Source: Pleodorina starrii (taxonomy: Eukaryota; Chlorophyta; Chlorophyceae; Chlamydomonadales; Volvocaceae). Taken from it: a stretch of DNA of 64,000 nt. The notes under the pieces were generated by a model. It worked only from the letters and a program-made list of their open reading frames with translations. It ran no database searches and was not told the origin of the DNA. The stretch lies in the NCBI GenBank assembly GCA_030267565.1, contig BRXU01000017.1, positions 2,202,501 to 2,266,500 on the forward strand, in the 5' to 3' direction. The position numbers and the translations under genes were made by a program. Position 1 is the stretch's first letter. The number at the start of each line of letters is the position of its first letter. Shown here piece by piece: positions 25,246 through 36,520 of this stretch.

Positions 25246-26986
25246 TCAGCGCCGCTGCAACGCCGCCAGCAGGTCGGCCTTCAGCTTGGGTACCTTTTGA
25301 AGGAACTCCTTGCCCACCGCCTCCATGCAACCGTCGAACTTGCTCTGCAAGAGGGCGGGGCGGGGTTGGAAGGGGACGTGGTGTCATGTGGTGCGGTGCA
25401 GTGTGGTGTGGTGTCACGGCGCGTGCGGGGCGTGTGTTGAGGCGGGGCAGGGATGTGAGGTCAACATACCGGTAACACAGATGGGTGGCGGCAGCGTGCC
25501 CCAGCACGCTACACGCGCAGCGCCGCCTCACGCGCCGAAGACACACGCCGTAGCATTGGATGGGGTCGCGTTGGCCCACCCAACGCATTGGCCCACACCC
25601 ACCGGGTGGAGAGGTTCATGAGCCAGGCGTGCATGCGCGCAGACAGGGACAGGCAAGCCTTAGGGTAAGCTACGGGCCTACGGCGCTTCGCCTCCCAGTC
25701 AAGACGCCCATGTGCTTGGCCCAAGTGCCAAAACCCAAATGCCGTCAACGACAGGCGCCAAGTCCGTGCGGAACGTGCGGTGTGGGCACTTCAGGGACTG
25801 GTGCCCTCAAGCCCCAAGAAGTAGCATGGCCGCAGGGGCTACAGATTGGCCGTGGGAGAAGGCAGCCCGGGTTACCCCGACCTCCCCAGCACCGGGGAGA
25901 CCATTGGCCCAGGCCCGCCGACCCAGGGCCCCCACAGCCCCCAAGCGCACCTGCGCCCGCGCCTGGTCCGAGTGGGACGGCTCGAACCCCAGCATGTCCT
26001 ACAGGGGAGGCGGGGAAGGGCGAGATCGGACGGAAGCGTCACCAGCGGCAGCAAGTGCAGGTGATCGGGTCTGTCCGCAGGCAGTCGCTCCGAGCCGGCG
26101 CCGCTGCGTCAGGTCAACGGCGGTGTGGGTACTTCTGGGTCGCCCGGTCAGCGGACCTCAACCTAATGGCACATCTCGGCCAGGACCCCCGCCGGAAACG
26201 CATAGACCCATTTCATAACCCATGGCAACCAAATGCGCCCGAGATCCGGGACCAAATGCGCCCGAGATCCGGGACCCAAATGCGCCCGAGATCCGGGACC
26301 CAAATGCGCCCGAGATCCCACCTTGACCTCGTCCTGACACCGCATGGCGGCCCGCTGAAAGCGCTCCTGCAGCACCGAACCCAGAAAACGGTAACGACAA
26401 CCGTAACCACAACCGAAAACGCATCTGGAATCGCATGTGCAACGGTTGATTCATGGGAGGTCTGGGATGGATCCGGTCATCGGACCTCGTGCCAAACAGA
26501 AAGGGGCCAAGGAGGGGCCAAGGAGGGAAGGACTTGCCTGGAAGTCCCCGAGCGACTGTTGGATGAGCTTCTGGGAGTCTGCGGAAGGCTTTGAGCATTG
26601 GAGGATGCTGGGGGCGCGGAGAGGAGGACACAGGATGGGGGGCGTTCAAGGTGGAGGGCGGAGATGCAGCGAAAGGGGGGGCTTCACCGGCCGAGCGGCA
26701 GCATGCGGTCTGCTGGTAGAGCGGACAGCAGGACGCACCACGATTCCAGGTCGCGCGTCCCAGAGGCCGTGTCACAGCATTTGGCGCAGCACAGGAAGGC
26801 GTCCTTTTGCTTGGGTATGAGGACCTTCTTCTGCAGGTCCTCGATCATGGTCTCCACAGCCTGCCGGCCATGACAACGAAAGCAGAAATGGGTCATTGCG
26901 AGACACAGTTGTAAGGTCGTTATGTTATGAGACTAAGCGCTTGCCTTCTGCACATCTTGCACCGATTGGGGCATGAACGCTGCCAT
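25246..26986 (-). CDS. FAM136A-like twin CX3C protein (DUF842 family)
   Basis: Six exons on the minus strand: 26986-26945, 26860-26739, 26607-26538, 26366-26322, 25998-25951, 25344-25246. Total 426 nt, 141 aa, phases all consistent; human FAM136A is 138 aa. Start MAAFMPQSVQDVQKAVETMI; the family landmarks CCAKCC, CILQC followed by SKPSADSQK, then QERFQRAAMRCQDEV and a C-terminal amphipathic helix (GCMEAVGKEFLQKVPKLKAD) are in the family order. FAM136A proteins are associated with mitochondria, probably the intermembrane space, with unclear molecular role. Introns 1 and 3 have GC donors (AAG|GCAAGC and CAG|GCAAGT). In intron 1 the unspliced frame meets a stop at once. Divergent from TAH18, with 233 bp between start codons. 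Confidence 0.86.
26226..26320. repeat. Four-copy tandem repeat in a FAM136A-like intron
   Basis: About four copies of a 23-24 bp unit built on AAATGCGCCCGAGATCCGGG, lying just inside the donor of intron 4 of the minus-strand gene. Confidence 0.85.
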
Positions 26987-27219
26987 CGTGTCGGAAGTAA
27001 CAACGAGATGACACTGGCAAACCGAGGCGACAAGAGTGAGTGCAAGTAGCAGAGTACTTGTAGCGACAGGTTGAGCACTTCTTGCCCGATGTAATTTCAA
27101 AAGCACCCGACGCGATTTGCTGTCAGTTCTCGTCCAGCCGCCGTACGGCTTTACTACTGCAATGTTTCTCTCTTTACGCGCAGGCTCAACCGAGGGTTAA
27201 TTTATTCCTCTGCTTTGCT
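26987..27219. promoter_or_regulatory. Head-to-head intergenic region, putative bidirectional promoter
   Basis: 233 bp separate the start codons of the FAM136A-like gene (-) and TAH18 (+), so both promoters and 5' UTRs must overlap or abut here. No TATA box or named element was recognised. Confidence 0.45.
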
Positions 27220-30200
27220 ATGCCTAGTGGGATGAACACGTCCCTGCTTATTTTGTATGGCTCTCAGACCGGCAACGCACAGGTGCGTCGCCTGTGGACG
27301 CGCGCGCACGCGCCGGCCACACGCCCCGGCCCAAACGCTGCAGTGTTGGCACACAAAGTTTACTTGCACTATGCCGTAATATTAATCCGGCCAGCCGGAG
27401 ATTTCGTCCGCTAACATTGGAGCTGCTGCCCGTCATCGCCCCGCGGGCTTCAGCGCCATCGACAGCTGCGACCGTCAGGCCCCGCTCAAACCCCAACTAG
27501 TAAGCAACCACCGCCTACTTACACCCCTACGACATCGTTGCACACAGGATGTAGCGGAGCGCATCGGCCGGGAGGCTCGGCTGCGGCTGTTCTCCCACCG
27601 GGTGATGTCCATGGACAGCTATGACGTGTCCCGCCTGCCCTCGGAGCCTCTGGTCGTGTGCGTCGCCTCCACCACGGGGCAGGTGGGAGTTTCACATGCG
27701 CAAAGCGCACCCGGCAGGGTGTGTGGGTGAGGGTTTCCCACCGTGCAAGCGGTGAGGGAGGGTTTGCCAGTTTTCGCCTGTCTGGCGCGCGGCTTCGGCG
27801 CCCCGCTTGACCGCTGGGCGGTTGCCCGTCGTCGTCTTCCAAGGGGACGGTGGTGAGGGCGAAAGCTTGACATAGGGTGAGGCAGCTTGGGAACCAGACT
27901 GCCATGCACATGTCACATGCATGTGAGGTGCACGTGCATGAAACACACAGACCACACTGCAACAACCACAACAGACAACAAACACTCCAGACCACGACTC
28001 CGGGAGCTTCCCACCGCCCGGGGATGCCGGGTATGTCCATCCTCCCTCCCCGCTCCAAGCCTCGGGCGCACAAACCCCTTTGCCCGGTCCCCCTGCTCCC
28101 CGAATCCCACACGTCGCTGCGTGCTCTCAGCGTGCGTGCTCGCAGCGTTAAACTGCCGCCGCCGGCTCCTTCCCCGTTCCCCCGGTCCCGCCCCCCGGCT
28201 GGCTCCACCCGCCGACTCCGCAAGCTTTCAATTACTTTACTGCATTTCCTCGTTCAAAACGATCCTAAATTTCGAGACCCAATCCTAAATTTCGAACCCC
28301 GGGAAACCGGGAAACCCGCGAAACCTTCCTTGTGGCAGGGCGACCCCCCGGACAACATGCGCCGCTTCTGGCGCTTCCTGCTGCGCAAGTCGCTGCCGCC
28401 AGACTCCCTGGCCGCCTGCCGCTACGCGGTGTTCGGGCTGGGCGACTCGGGGTACGTCAACTTCAACGTGAGTACGACACATCGCCCACCCTATCCGCGG
28501 ACTACTGAGTAGTGACCCTGGGGTCCCGGTCCGGGTCCTGGTCCTTCTTGCTGCCGTCCTTGCGTCTTGCAGCTCAAACCCTCACCCAGTGCTGCCCCCA
28601 CCCCTTTCTTTGAACTCAGGTGGTGGCTAAGAAGTTGGATCGTCGGCTTGAGGGTCTGGGGGCGCGGCCGTTGCTGGAGCGGGGCCTTGGAGATGACCAG
28701 GTGGGGTCGGGTGGCGTGGGACTGATGAAGGGGGGAGGCAATGGGAGGTGCAGGGCGTGTGGGTCGAAAGGGCTGCGTTCTGGCGATAGATCGACCATGC
28801 TGACCGATATCTACGGCAGGGGAAGGAGGATTCTGTGCGGCCATGCCACGACGTGTCCCTTGAGTGGCCCGGCGGGGGCCCCCAACCCCCTGGTTTCTTC
28901 GCTCCGGTTCGCTTGCATCCCTCGCCTCGCCGTCCTCCCACCGGCCTCGCCTTCCCTCCGGGCGCGTCATGTGTACCCAGCTTTACTTTGAGTATAAGCA
29001 AAGTTCTCCTTGAACATGACCGGGAGTTTGGTCTAGTGGTATGATTCTCGCTTCGGGTGCGAGAGGTCGTGGGTTCGATTCCCGCAACTCCCCATTTTTG
29101 ATTCGATGTCCCCTCAACAAAGTCGGACAATTTTGGCATTGCTTCGTGTGCAAGTGTCCAATGTGGCCTCATTTTGGGAAAAGCACAACCGGATGGGCAG
29201 AACTCATGCAGCACATTCAGGTTACATACCTCTTGACCAAACACCTGTCCCCTTCTCCGCCCCCGGCAAAACACCCGACTTGTGCTGCAGCACCCCAACG
29301 GCTATGAGGCGGCTTTGGACCCCTGGCTCACCCGCCTGTGGGCCGCCATGAGGGCCGCATGCCCCCTGCCTCAGGGCGTGGTGGAGGTGGGAGCGCGCAC
29401 GTTTGTGCCTGTGTATGTATGTGTGTATGTGTTGGCGGGAAGTCAGCAGGAAGAGGAGTGTCTATGTGCTGGCCTGCTGTGTGTTGCGTGTTTTCTATAC
29501 CGGGGCAACGCAAATTTATGTATTTGATAAGATGTTGTGAAATAGAAACTATTCAATCAAGTATGAATGAACAAGGGTACAAGCAAGGAAATTGGATTAT
29601 TCTTTTGGACAAGGACAAACATGGCTTGCCTGGTGGTGCCTCCTTGCACCCATCACCCCCGCCTCCCCCCACCCCCACCCCAACCCTTCCCTGGACCGTC
29701 AATGAGACTCGGCCGTCTGGCTTGCCCGACACACGTAAACACGCACACCCGCACGCACAATCCCTCACATACGTCCAAATACATACCCTTGCACAAACGT
29801 ACACTCACACATCATCTACATCATCTACACAAACAGTGCACGGCCCGCGGGCCGGCAGGCCTCTACCCTCCCTAGGGTCTATAGCCCACTGTAACAACAC
29901 CAACAACACCCACACGCACATCCCCACACGCAGCCGTCCTTCTCCGAGGACGATCTGTTGGCTCTGGGGCCGCCCAAGTTCCGAACCACCTGGCTGCAAC
30001 CCTTTGAGGCGGCGGCGGCGCGGGAGGCCCTGGCGGCCAGGCTGCAGGCAGAACAGGCGCACGTGACGGGGCTAGGAGAGCAAGTACGACAGCACCCGCC
30101 GGCGGCGGCGGTAACGTCCGCACCGGCAGCCGCCGCCGCCGCCAGCGGCGGCGGTTTGGAGGCGCACCGCCGGCTGGCGGAAGCGGCGGCAGCGGCGGCG

Positions 30201-33200
30201 GACTTTCGGCGGCTGGTGTTGTACGCCGCCGGCGCGGATCCGGCGCCGCCGCCGCCGCCAGGTCAGCAGGAGCCCGCCTCTCCTTCGACGTCGCTGCCGT
30301 ACTCGTACGGCCCGTGGCGGCCGTACTTAGCGCGCGTGGCGGTGAACCGGCGGGTGACGTCAGCGGAGCACTTTCAGGACACGAGGCACATCGAGCTGGA
30401 TCTTGGTGAATCCGGACTGTCGTACGAGCCGGGAGACGTGGTGGCGGTTTTGCCCATGTGGGTCGGGGGTCGGGGGGGTTAGGGAGCGATGATGGGTGGC
30501 CTGGCTATGGGTGGTGCATGCAGTATGGAGTGAGGTGCAGTAATGGGGTGCAGGGCGGGGTGGGCAACGTAAGTGAGCAGAGCGAGATGAGAAGCAGCCA
30601 AACAGCCACATCATCAGCCATGTCACCAGTCACGTCACCAGTCACGTAATCAGCCACGTCGCCAGCCACGTCGCCAGCCACGTCACCAGCCACATTACCA
30701 GCCACATTACCAGCCACGTCGCCAGCCACGTCACCAGCCACGTCATCCGCACGTCATTCTTACGTCATCATCCACGTCATCATCCACGTCACCAGCCACG
30801 TCATCCGCGACGTCACCAGCCACGTCATCCGCAACGTCATCCGCCACGTCATCATCACAGCCACGTCACCAGCCACGTCACCACGTCACAACCACGTCAT
30901 TAGCCACGTCACCACAGCCACGTCGCCAGCCACGTCGACACCACGTCATCAGCCACGTCATCAGCCACGTCACCAGACACGTCACCAGCCACATCACCAG
31001 CCGCATCACCCCTCACCAGCCATATCACCAGCCACGTCACCAGCCACTACTGTAATCACGTCACCAGCCACGTCCCACCAGCCACATTACAGCCACGTCG
31101 CTAGCTACGTCAGCTTACCGGGGGTGCGGGGCGGGGAAGGGTAAGGGCACGCTGGAAGGAAGCTTTGGGTGGCCTTCACGTGGGTGAGAGAGGGGAGCCT
31201 GAAAAACCCTTCATCCCTAAACTGATCCCTTTCCCGCCACATCGAAGCCACGAATCTCGCGAGTTCGCCGTACTCATGACTCCCAAAAACGGTCGTACTC
31301 GCCATTCCAGCCCCTTCCGGCCCCTTCCGGCCTGTGCCCCCCTGTTCCGTTCTTCTTTCTTACCCCCCCCGTTCCGGCCCAATCCAACCAACCCCCCTCA
31401 GGACTGCTGATGAGCACGTGGACGCGTTTCTTCAGCGACTGGGCTGGGACGGGGAGGCGTGGGTGCGAGTGGAGGCGGCGGAGGGGCAGCAGGGGCAGCA
31501 GGCGGCGGGCGATGAAGGGGTGGAGGCGGCGGCGGCAGCGCCCCGCGGGTCGGTCGCTGCTGCAGCAGTGGGGCCCTGTGTGGTGGCTCGTGTGCGCTCG
31601 CTGGTGCAGGTGGGCGGGAAGGAGGGGGGGAAGGGGGGAGGGCGGGAAGGGGGGAGGGGGAGGAAAGGTGCGGGAGGGAAGGTGTGGGAGGGAAGAGGGG
31701 AGGGAAGAGGGGAGGGAAGGAAGGAAGAGGGGGAAGAGGGAAGGAAGAGGGAGAAGGAGCGGAGAACATGGCGGAGGGGTTGGGTGGGTGAAGTTAAACA
31801 GTCCAAAGCGATATGCTGGTGACCAAAGTGACCAACAGAAGGAGAGAGACAGCGTTGGAAATACCCGACGGGTGAGTGAGGTGCATCAACCCACCGAAGT
31901 ATGGTAAGACGGCAGTACCTGGCGGTACTTGATGGCACGGTACCGTATCTCCCCCCCACTCATTTCTCTACCACGGCCCTTATTTCTTATCCCTCCCCTC
32001 CCCTCCCCTCCCCCCCTACCTCACAGGGCTGCTTGGACATCGCGAGTGCATCCCCGCGACGGTACTTCTTCCAGGTATGACCCGTACGGCAACACGGTCC
32101 AGTGGTGCCGTACGCCCACCACCATAGGGGTTGTCACGTGTCGAGACGTGTGGTGGTCTGCGCTCGGGACGGCGACTCCCCTCCGGCCCCCCATCGCCCC
32201 CCTTCCTCTGGCCACCGGTTCAGGTGCTGCGCCACTTTGCTGACGTGGAGCGGGAGCGGGAACGACTGTCGTACTTTGCCACTGCGGAGGGCCGCGACGA
32301 CTTGTACAGGTGGGAAGGCGCGGGGGGGGGATGAGGGAATATGCTGCCCCCCTTTCTGGGTGAGGGTGTGGGTGACCTTCAGTAGTGGAAGGCCCGAGGC
32401 AGAGCAGCTTTCCCGCCCCAGTTTTCAGTCGGCACGGAGCTTGTCCTGTCGCCCCGACCCTGTGTCGTCGGACAACGTCCTACCTTAGCCAGCCGTGAAG
32501 GCTTTAGGACATAATATACGACAAATTGAGGACTATTACTTGTGTATGTTTTGGGGGGAAGAAACAAGAGAGCCGTAACGGAGCCACCTCGCCCCAGCCC
32601 GCCCTTCCAATCCTCCGCCTCCGCGCCAATAGGATGTTTTCCTGCCCCCTTATTTTTCCGTACATTTCAGGTACAACCAGCGCGAGGGTCGTACCCTGCT
32701 GGAGGTTCTGTACGACTTCCGCTCCGCCTCGCCGCCCCTGGAGCGCTTCCTGGAGTCCGCCCCGCCCCTCCGCCCCCGCCTCTTCTCCGCCGCCAGCAGC
32801 CAGCGCCTGCGCGGACGGTGTACGGCACACCTGCTCGTCGCGCTGGTGTCGTACAAGACGCCGCTGCGGCGGCCCAAGACGGGGCTGTGCAGCGCGTACC
32901 TGTCGCGGCTGGGGGTCGCGGCTGGGGTCGAGGGGGCATCAGATGCGGAGGGGGAGGCGCGGGTGGCGGTGTGGACGGAGCGCGGCGCGCTTCGGCCGCC
33001 CAAGTCCGGATTGGTCGCCCCGCTGATCTTTGTGGGTCCGGGCACCGGCGTGGCGCCTTTTCGGGCGTTTTTGGAGGAGCGATACGCCCTGATGCAGCAT
33101 CAACCGTCATCAGAACCATCACAACAGCTGGGAAACCCGAAATTTCAACCACCGCAACCGTCGGAGCAACCGCAACCGCAGCAGCAGCAGCAGGAATCTC

Positions 33201-33705
33201 AAGAAGGGCTGCGTGACGCGGAGCAGGCGCCGCCGGTGTCGGCGCCCGCGCCGGTGCCGGCGGCGGCGGCAGCGGCAGCGGCGGCGCCCTCCTACCTGTT
33301 CTTCGGCTGCCGCGCCGCCGCCGCCGACTTCTACTACCGAGAGCAATGGGAGGAGTACAAGCGGGCCGGGGTGCTGCACCCAACACACGGACTAATCACC
33401 GCCTTCTCCAGGGAGAGACTCGCAGACGCGGAGACAGCGGCGGCGGCGGTGGAGGCGGCGGCGGCGGCGGCAAGGTCTACGTCACGCACCGTATACGGCA
33501 GTACGGTACGCTGTTGTGGCGGTTGCTGAATGAGGAAGGCGCGTGTGTGTACGTGTCGGGATCTGCCAAGAAGATGCCGGAGGGGGTGGCGGCGGCGTTC
33601 GCTGACGTGGCGGCGCAGTGCGGGGGGTTGGATCCGGAGGCGGCGGCGGCGTTTGTACGGCAGTTGGAGCTCAAGGGGCGGTACCAGGTGGAGGCTTGGT
33701 CGTGA
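27220..33705 (+). CDS. TAH18: NADPH-dependent diflavin oxidoreductase (TAH18/NDOR1/ATR3), reading frame shifted near the 3' end
   Basis: Cytosolic NADPH-FAD-FMN reductase that donates electrons to Dre2/CIAPIN1 in cytosolic Fe-S assembly. Exons: 27220-27282, 27548-27682, 28339-28467, 28620-28700, 29291-29386, 29934-30457, 31402-31609, 32027-32074, 32224-32309, 32671-33705. Flavodoxin/FMN domain: LYGSQTGNAQDVAERI, ASTTGQGDPPDNM, FGLGDSGYVNFN. FAD domain: PRLFSAASS and RPKTGLCSAYL. NADPH domain: FVGPGTGVAPFRAFLEER, FFGCRAAAADFYY, and C-terminal KVYVTHRIRQYG to VEAWS. Ala-rich and Gln-rich inserts are lineage extras. Summed exons are 2405 nt, not a multiple of three: the conserved C-terminus is in another frame from the preceding NADPH domain, with the change inside a GGC-rich tract about 33436-33471. 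That may be a sequencing error or a real lesion. The start could also be the Met at 27232. Confidence 0.88.
29022..29093 (+). tRNA. tRNA-Pro (anticodon CGG), nested in a TAH18 intron
   Basis: 72 nt. Acceptor stem GGGAGTT pairs with AACTCCC, discriminator C. The D-arm has the standard GTCTAGTGGTATGAT form. The anticodon stem CTCGC/GCGAG encloses the loop TTCGGGT (anticodon CGG). The T-arm GTGGG-TTCGATT-CCCGC has one G-U pair. No intron. It lies on the same strand as TAH18, between its exons 4 and 5. Confidence 0.96.
29095..29099 (+). terminator. RNA polymerase III terminator of tRNA-Pro
   Basis: A T5 run begins two bases after the tRNA 3' end. Confidence 0.8.
30605..31105. repeat. Degenerate 12-bp minisatellite (CCACGTCACCAG)
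   Basis: About 40 imperfect copies of CCACGTCACCAG/CCACGTCATCAG fill most of the TAH18 intron between exons 6 and 7. Each unit carries an ACGTCA core, the sequence of a CRE/bZIP half-site. Confidence 0.9.
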
Positions 33706-33774
33706 GGGGGTCCGTGAGGCGGTGGGGGATTGGGGGAGGGGTGGGGTGGGGTGGGGGAGGTAAGGGAGTGACGA

Positions 33775-34300
33775 GCCGCCGCACACCTGCGCCACGGCGG
33801 CCGACACGGCGGCGGCGGAGGCGTTGGCGGCGGCGTCCAGGGCGACGGAGCTGGAGCGGGCGACGGAGGTGACGGAACCTGCAGGAGGGAGGGAGGCGGA
33901 GGTGAAGGGAGTGGCTGCAGCAGCAGCAGCGGAGACTTGGTAATACAGTATCTTGTTTGAAATGTGGGGTCGTGGAAGGAAGGGAAGGGAGGGCACGAAG
34001 ATGGAAAGTGGAAAAGAGGCAATGCCTTGTAAATGCGTTCGTTGGTGGGAAAATGGCGTGATGCGGCCCACGTGCGATGTCCAGCGAGCGAGGGTTGGTT
34101 TCCTTTCCTCCCTCCCTCCCTTCCCATCCGCGGCGGCGCTCCTTCCCTCACCTCCGAACGACTGAGCGACGGAGTTTGCGATGGTGTTGGTGTCACCACG
34201 GGAAGCAGCATCAGCCAGGGCCTGTGTGCTGCACTGCTGCTGGCGGGCGGAGGAGGAGGGAGGTGACGGCGCGGGCCCACCGCGCGGCGCCTGCTCCACG
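33775..34300 (-). pseudogene. Inverted partial copy of exons 5-6 of the secreted Ala-rich gene
   Basis: The minus strand repeats the end of exon 5 ([20 protein letters not shown]...), its GTGAGG donor, a diverged version of the intron with the same GGGA-rich stretch, and the first half of exon 6 ([20 protein letters not shown]...AVAQVCGG). The parent lies at about 5616-6110 on the + strand. The coding parts are nearly identical while the intron has drifted. The copy ends abruptly about 70 bp beyond the TAH18 stop and has no other exons beside it, so it is probably not functional. Confidence 0.8.
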
Positions 34301-34974
34301 CCGCGTCTTCAGTCGTCTTCCTTTCATCACCTTGCTAACCGGTACTTGCTCAATCTCTCACCTGATGCAATGCGATGACGGCACGGCTCCGACCAGCACC
34401 GGGGCCGGCCTGGGCCGGGCGCTAATAACAACGAAACAAGCCAAGAGGGCAAAGTCGGAGAACGAACGGGCGCAATGATGCGTAATGGAGGAACTCGACG
34501 GAAAGTGACCCCCGGGTCGGTACATACCTAGTTCGCACGTGCGTGCGGGCGTGCGTGCGTGGCGGCCATGTATGGCTATGCGTGAGATGCCGTGCGATAT
34601 ATACCTATGCCGTGCGATATAGAAACGTATGAACATTTACAAACCCTTGATTGGCACGGACGGAGGGCGGGCAGGAGTTCGTTGTATGTCTGTCGGCAAC
34701 ATTCATGATTACGGTACATACTTTGGCCGGAGGAAGCCACACGCACGTACGTACGTACATCTGTTGCTGCATTCCTTCGTTCCCCGCCATTTGAAACATT
34801 GCACTTACCCCAGCTAAGCAGCATTAGCGCTAGCGCTGCGTGCGCCAGCACATCATCAAACGTCACACTCACATTAAGCGCAAAGTAAATGAAGGATGGC
34901 TGCTGCGAGGAGACGTGACGCGGCGGCAGGCCGCCGCCGCCTGCTCTTCGGCGCAGCCCTCTTGGCTTGTCTGT
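34301..34974. other. Intergenic, no gene recognised
   Basis: Contains short ACGT and GTGC runs (about 34540-34560 and 34740-34765). No coding exon is supported. Confidence 0.3.
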
Positions 34975-35072
34975 TGGCATATATATATAGGGTTTATATA
35001 CTATATATATACTATATATATACTATATATAGTATATATAGTATATATATGTATATATATATATATATACTA
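34975..35072. repeat. (TA)n-rich tract
   Basis: TATATA/CTATATATA repeats of about 95 bp. Immediately followed by the perfect hairpin at 35074-35109. Confidence 0.85.
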
Positions 35073-35073
35073 A

Positions 35074-35109
35074 GTAAGGGCAGTAGCGACGCATCGCTAC
35101 TGCCCTTAC
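35074..35109. repeat. Perfect 16-bp inverted repeat (hairpin)
   Basis: GTAAGGGCAGTAGCGA at 35074-35089 and its exact reverse complement at 35094-35109, with a 4-nt spacer CGCA. A following minus-strand exon-like stretch (about 35195-35124, ending at a GTAAGC donor) was noted but not assigned. Confidence 0.85.
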
Positions 35110-35532
35110 CCGTCCCCACGCTTACCTGCAGGCTGCACAGGGCGTCCACGCCTGCCACGCAGCTGCTGCTGCCCGTGCGCACCCTGGACCCGTGCACAGC
35201 CGCATTATCCAGTAGGGAAGGGGGTTAGAGCATTCGGCGCAATGGCGATGGGAGGAAGCCAGAGTCACTGATACTGATCAAATATACCTGTTACCTTACC
35301 GAGGAGGTTGACGGTGCGGCGGCTGCACGGCCGCGGAACGGATGACGGTGGAGTAGCAGGGCAGCACAAAGATGTGAGCAGGTGGCATCGTCACCAGAGA
35401 AAAAGCAAGGTCGAGAGCAGGCAAGCAGGCATCACACCCCAAACCTAGCGGCTGCACGGCGCGAAAGAAAGTGAGTTCTTGGGTGCAAACCAGACCTAGA
35501 CTTGACAACCGACCACGGACGCCCCCACCCCA

Positions 35533-36004
35533 TGCACCAGACCCGGACCCCCGCAAGAAGCACGCCTGCAGCCGGCACGACGCCGAACCCTCGAACCGTG
35601 ACGGGACTCTGGCCCTGGGCGCGCAGCCTGCTCCCTCAGAACAGAGACTCTGGCCCTGGGCGCGCAGCCTGCTCCCTCAGAACAGAGACACTGGCCCTGG
35701 GCGCGCAGCCTGCTCCCTCAGAACAGATGCACCCACAACTGGCGCCCAGACCTGCACCCGAACCCCGACGGGACAACACCCCGGGCCCGGGGAAGGGAAA
35801 GGGGGCGCTGCTTGACACTTGGGGCACGACAGCGCTGCACAAGTAGCCCGCACACCTGGGGCAGCGGACCGCCGCTATCCGGCTTGCAATGCGCCAACTT
35901 GGGGGCCAGAGGCAGGGTTATGCCAGCAGAGCCATGCACCAGGCCCGGACCCCCGCAAGAAGCGTGCCTGCAGCCGGCGCAACACCGAACCCCCCGAACC
36001 GTGA
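35533..36004. repeat. Tandem 41-bp repeat inside a 70-bp direct duplication
   Basis: A 41-bp unit (CTCTGGCCCTGGGCGCGCAG...) occurs three times at about 35605-35728. The roughly 70-bp segment before it (CCGGACCCCCGCAAGAAGC...) recurs with some divergence at about 35930-36004. No gene is supported. Confidence 0.75.
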
Positions 36005-36520
36005 CATGCGTGCAGCTCCTGCCGACTTGCACCCTGGCCCCGCCCTGCCCCGCCCTGCAGTGCCCCGAAGTGCCCTGCCACGCCCCACCCTGCCCCGCCC
36101 CGCCCCGCTCCACCCCGCCCTGCCCCACCCAGCCCCGGCACCACCCCGCCCCGCCCTGCCCGCCCCGCCCTTCCATTCCATTCCCTGCCCCGCCCCGCTC
36201 CGCCCCGCCCTGCCCCACCCCGGCCTGCCCCTTCCCCGCCCTGCCCCGTCCCGCCCCGACCCACCCTGCAACGCCCCGACCCGCTGCGGTATCATTTTTT
36301 TGCCCATACCCGTAACGCTCCCCCATTCCCTGCCCCGCCCTGCCCCGCCCCACCCCGTCCCGCTCCGCCCAGCCCCACCCCGCAGTGCCCCTCCCAGCCT
36401 TGGTCACCCCCTGGCCCGCCCCATTCCGCCCTGCCCCGGACCGCCCCACAGTGCGCCCTCCCCTACCCGCCCCGCCCGTCTCGTCCCCGCTCCGCCCCGC
36501 CCTGCCCCACTCCGGCTTAC
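36005..36520. repeat. CCCCGCCCTG low-complexity block
   Basis: Imperfect tandem CCCCGCCC/CCCTGCCC units over about 500 bp. The many open frames are compositional artefacts. Confidence 0.85.

Noticed and set aside
25600..25665. Extra exon (ACLSLSARMHAWLM...) in the FAM136A-like gene
   Set aside because: Flanking exons join in phase 0 without it, giving the family's normal length and alignment; including it adds residues with no counterpart.
30605..31105. CRISPR-like array
   Set aside because: Units are 12 bp, contiguous and degenerate, with no spacers; eukaryotic intron context.
34890..35073. Ile/Tyr-rich small membrane protein ORF
   Set aside because: Translation of the TATA repeat tract.
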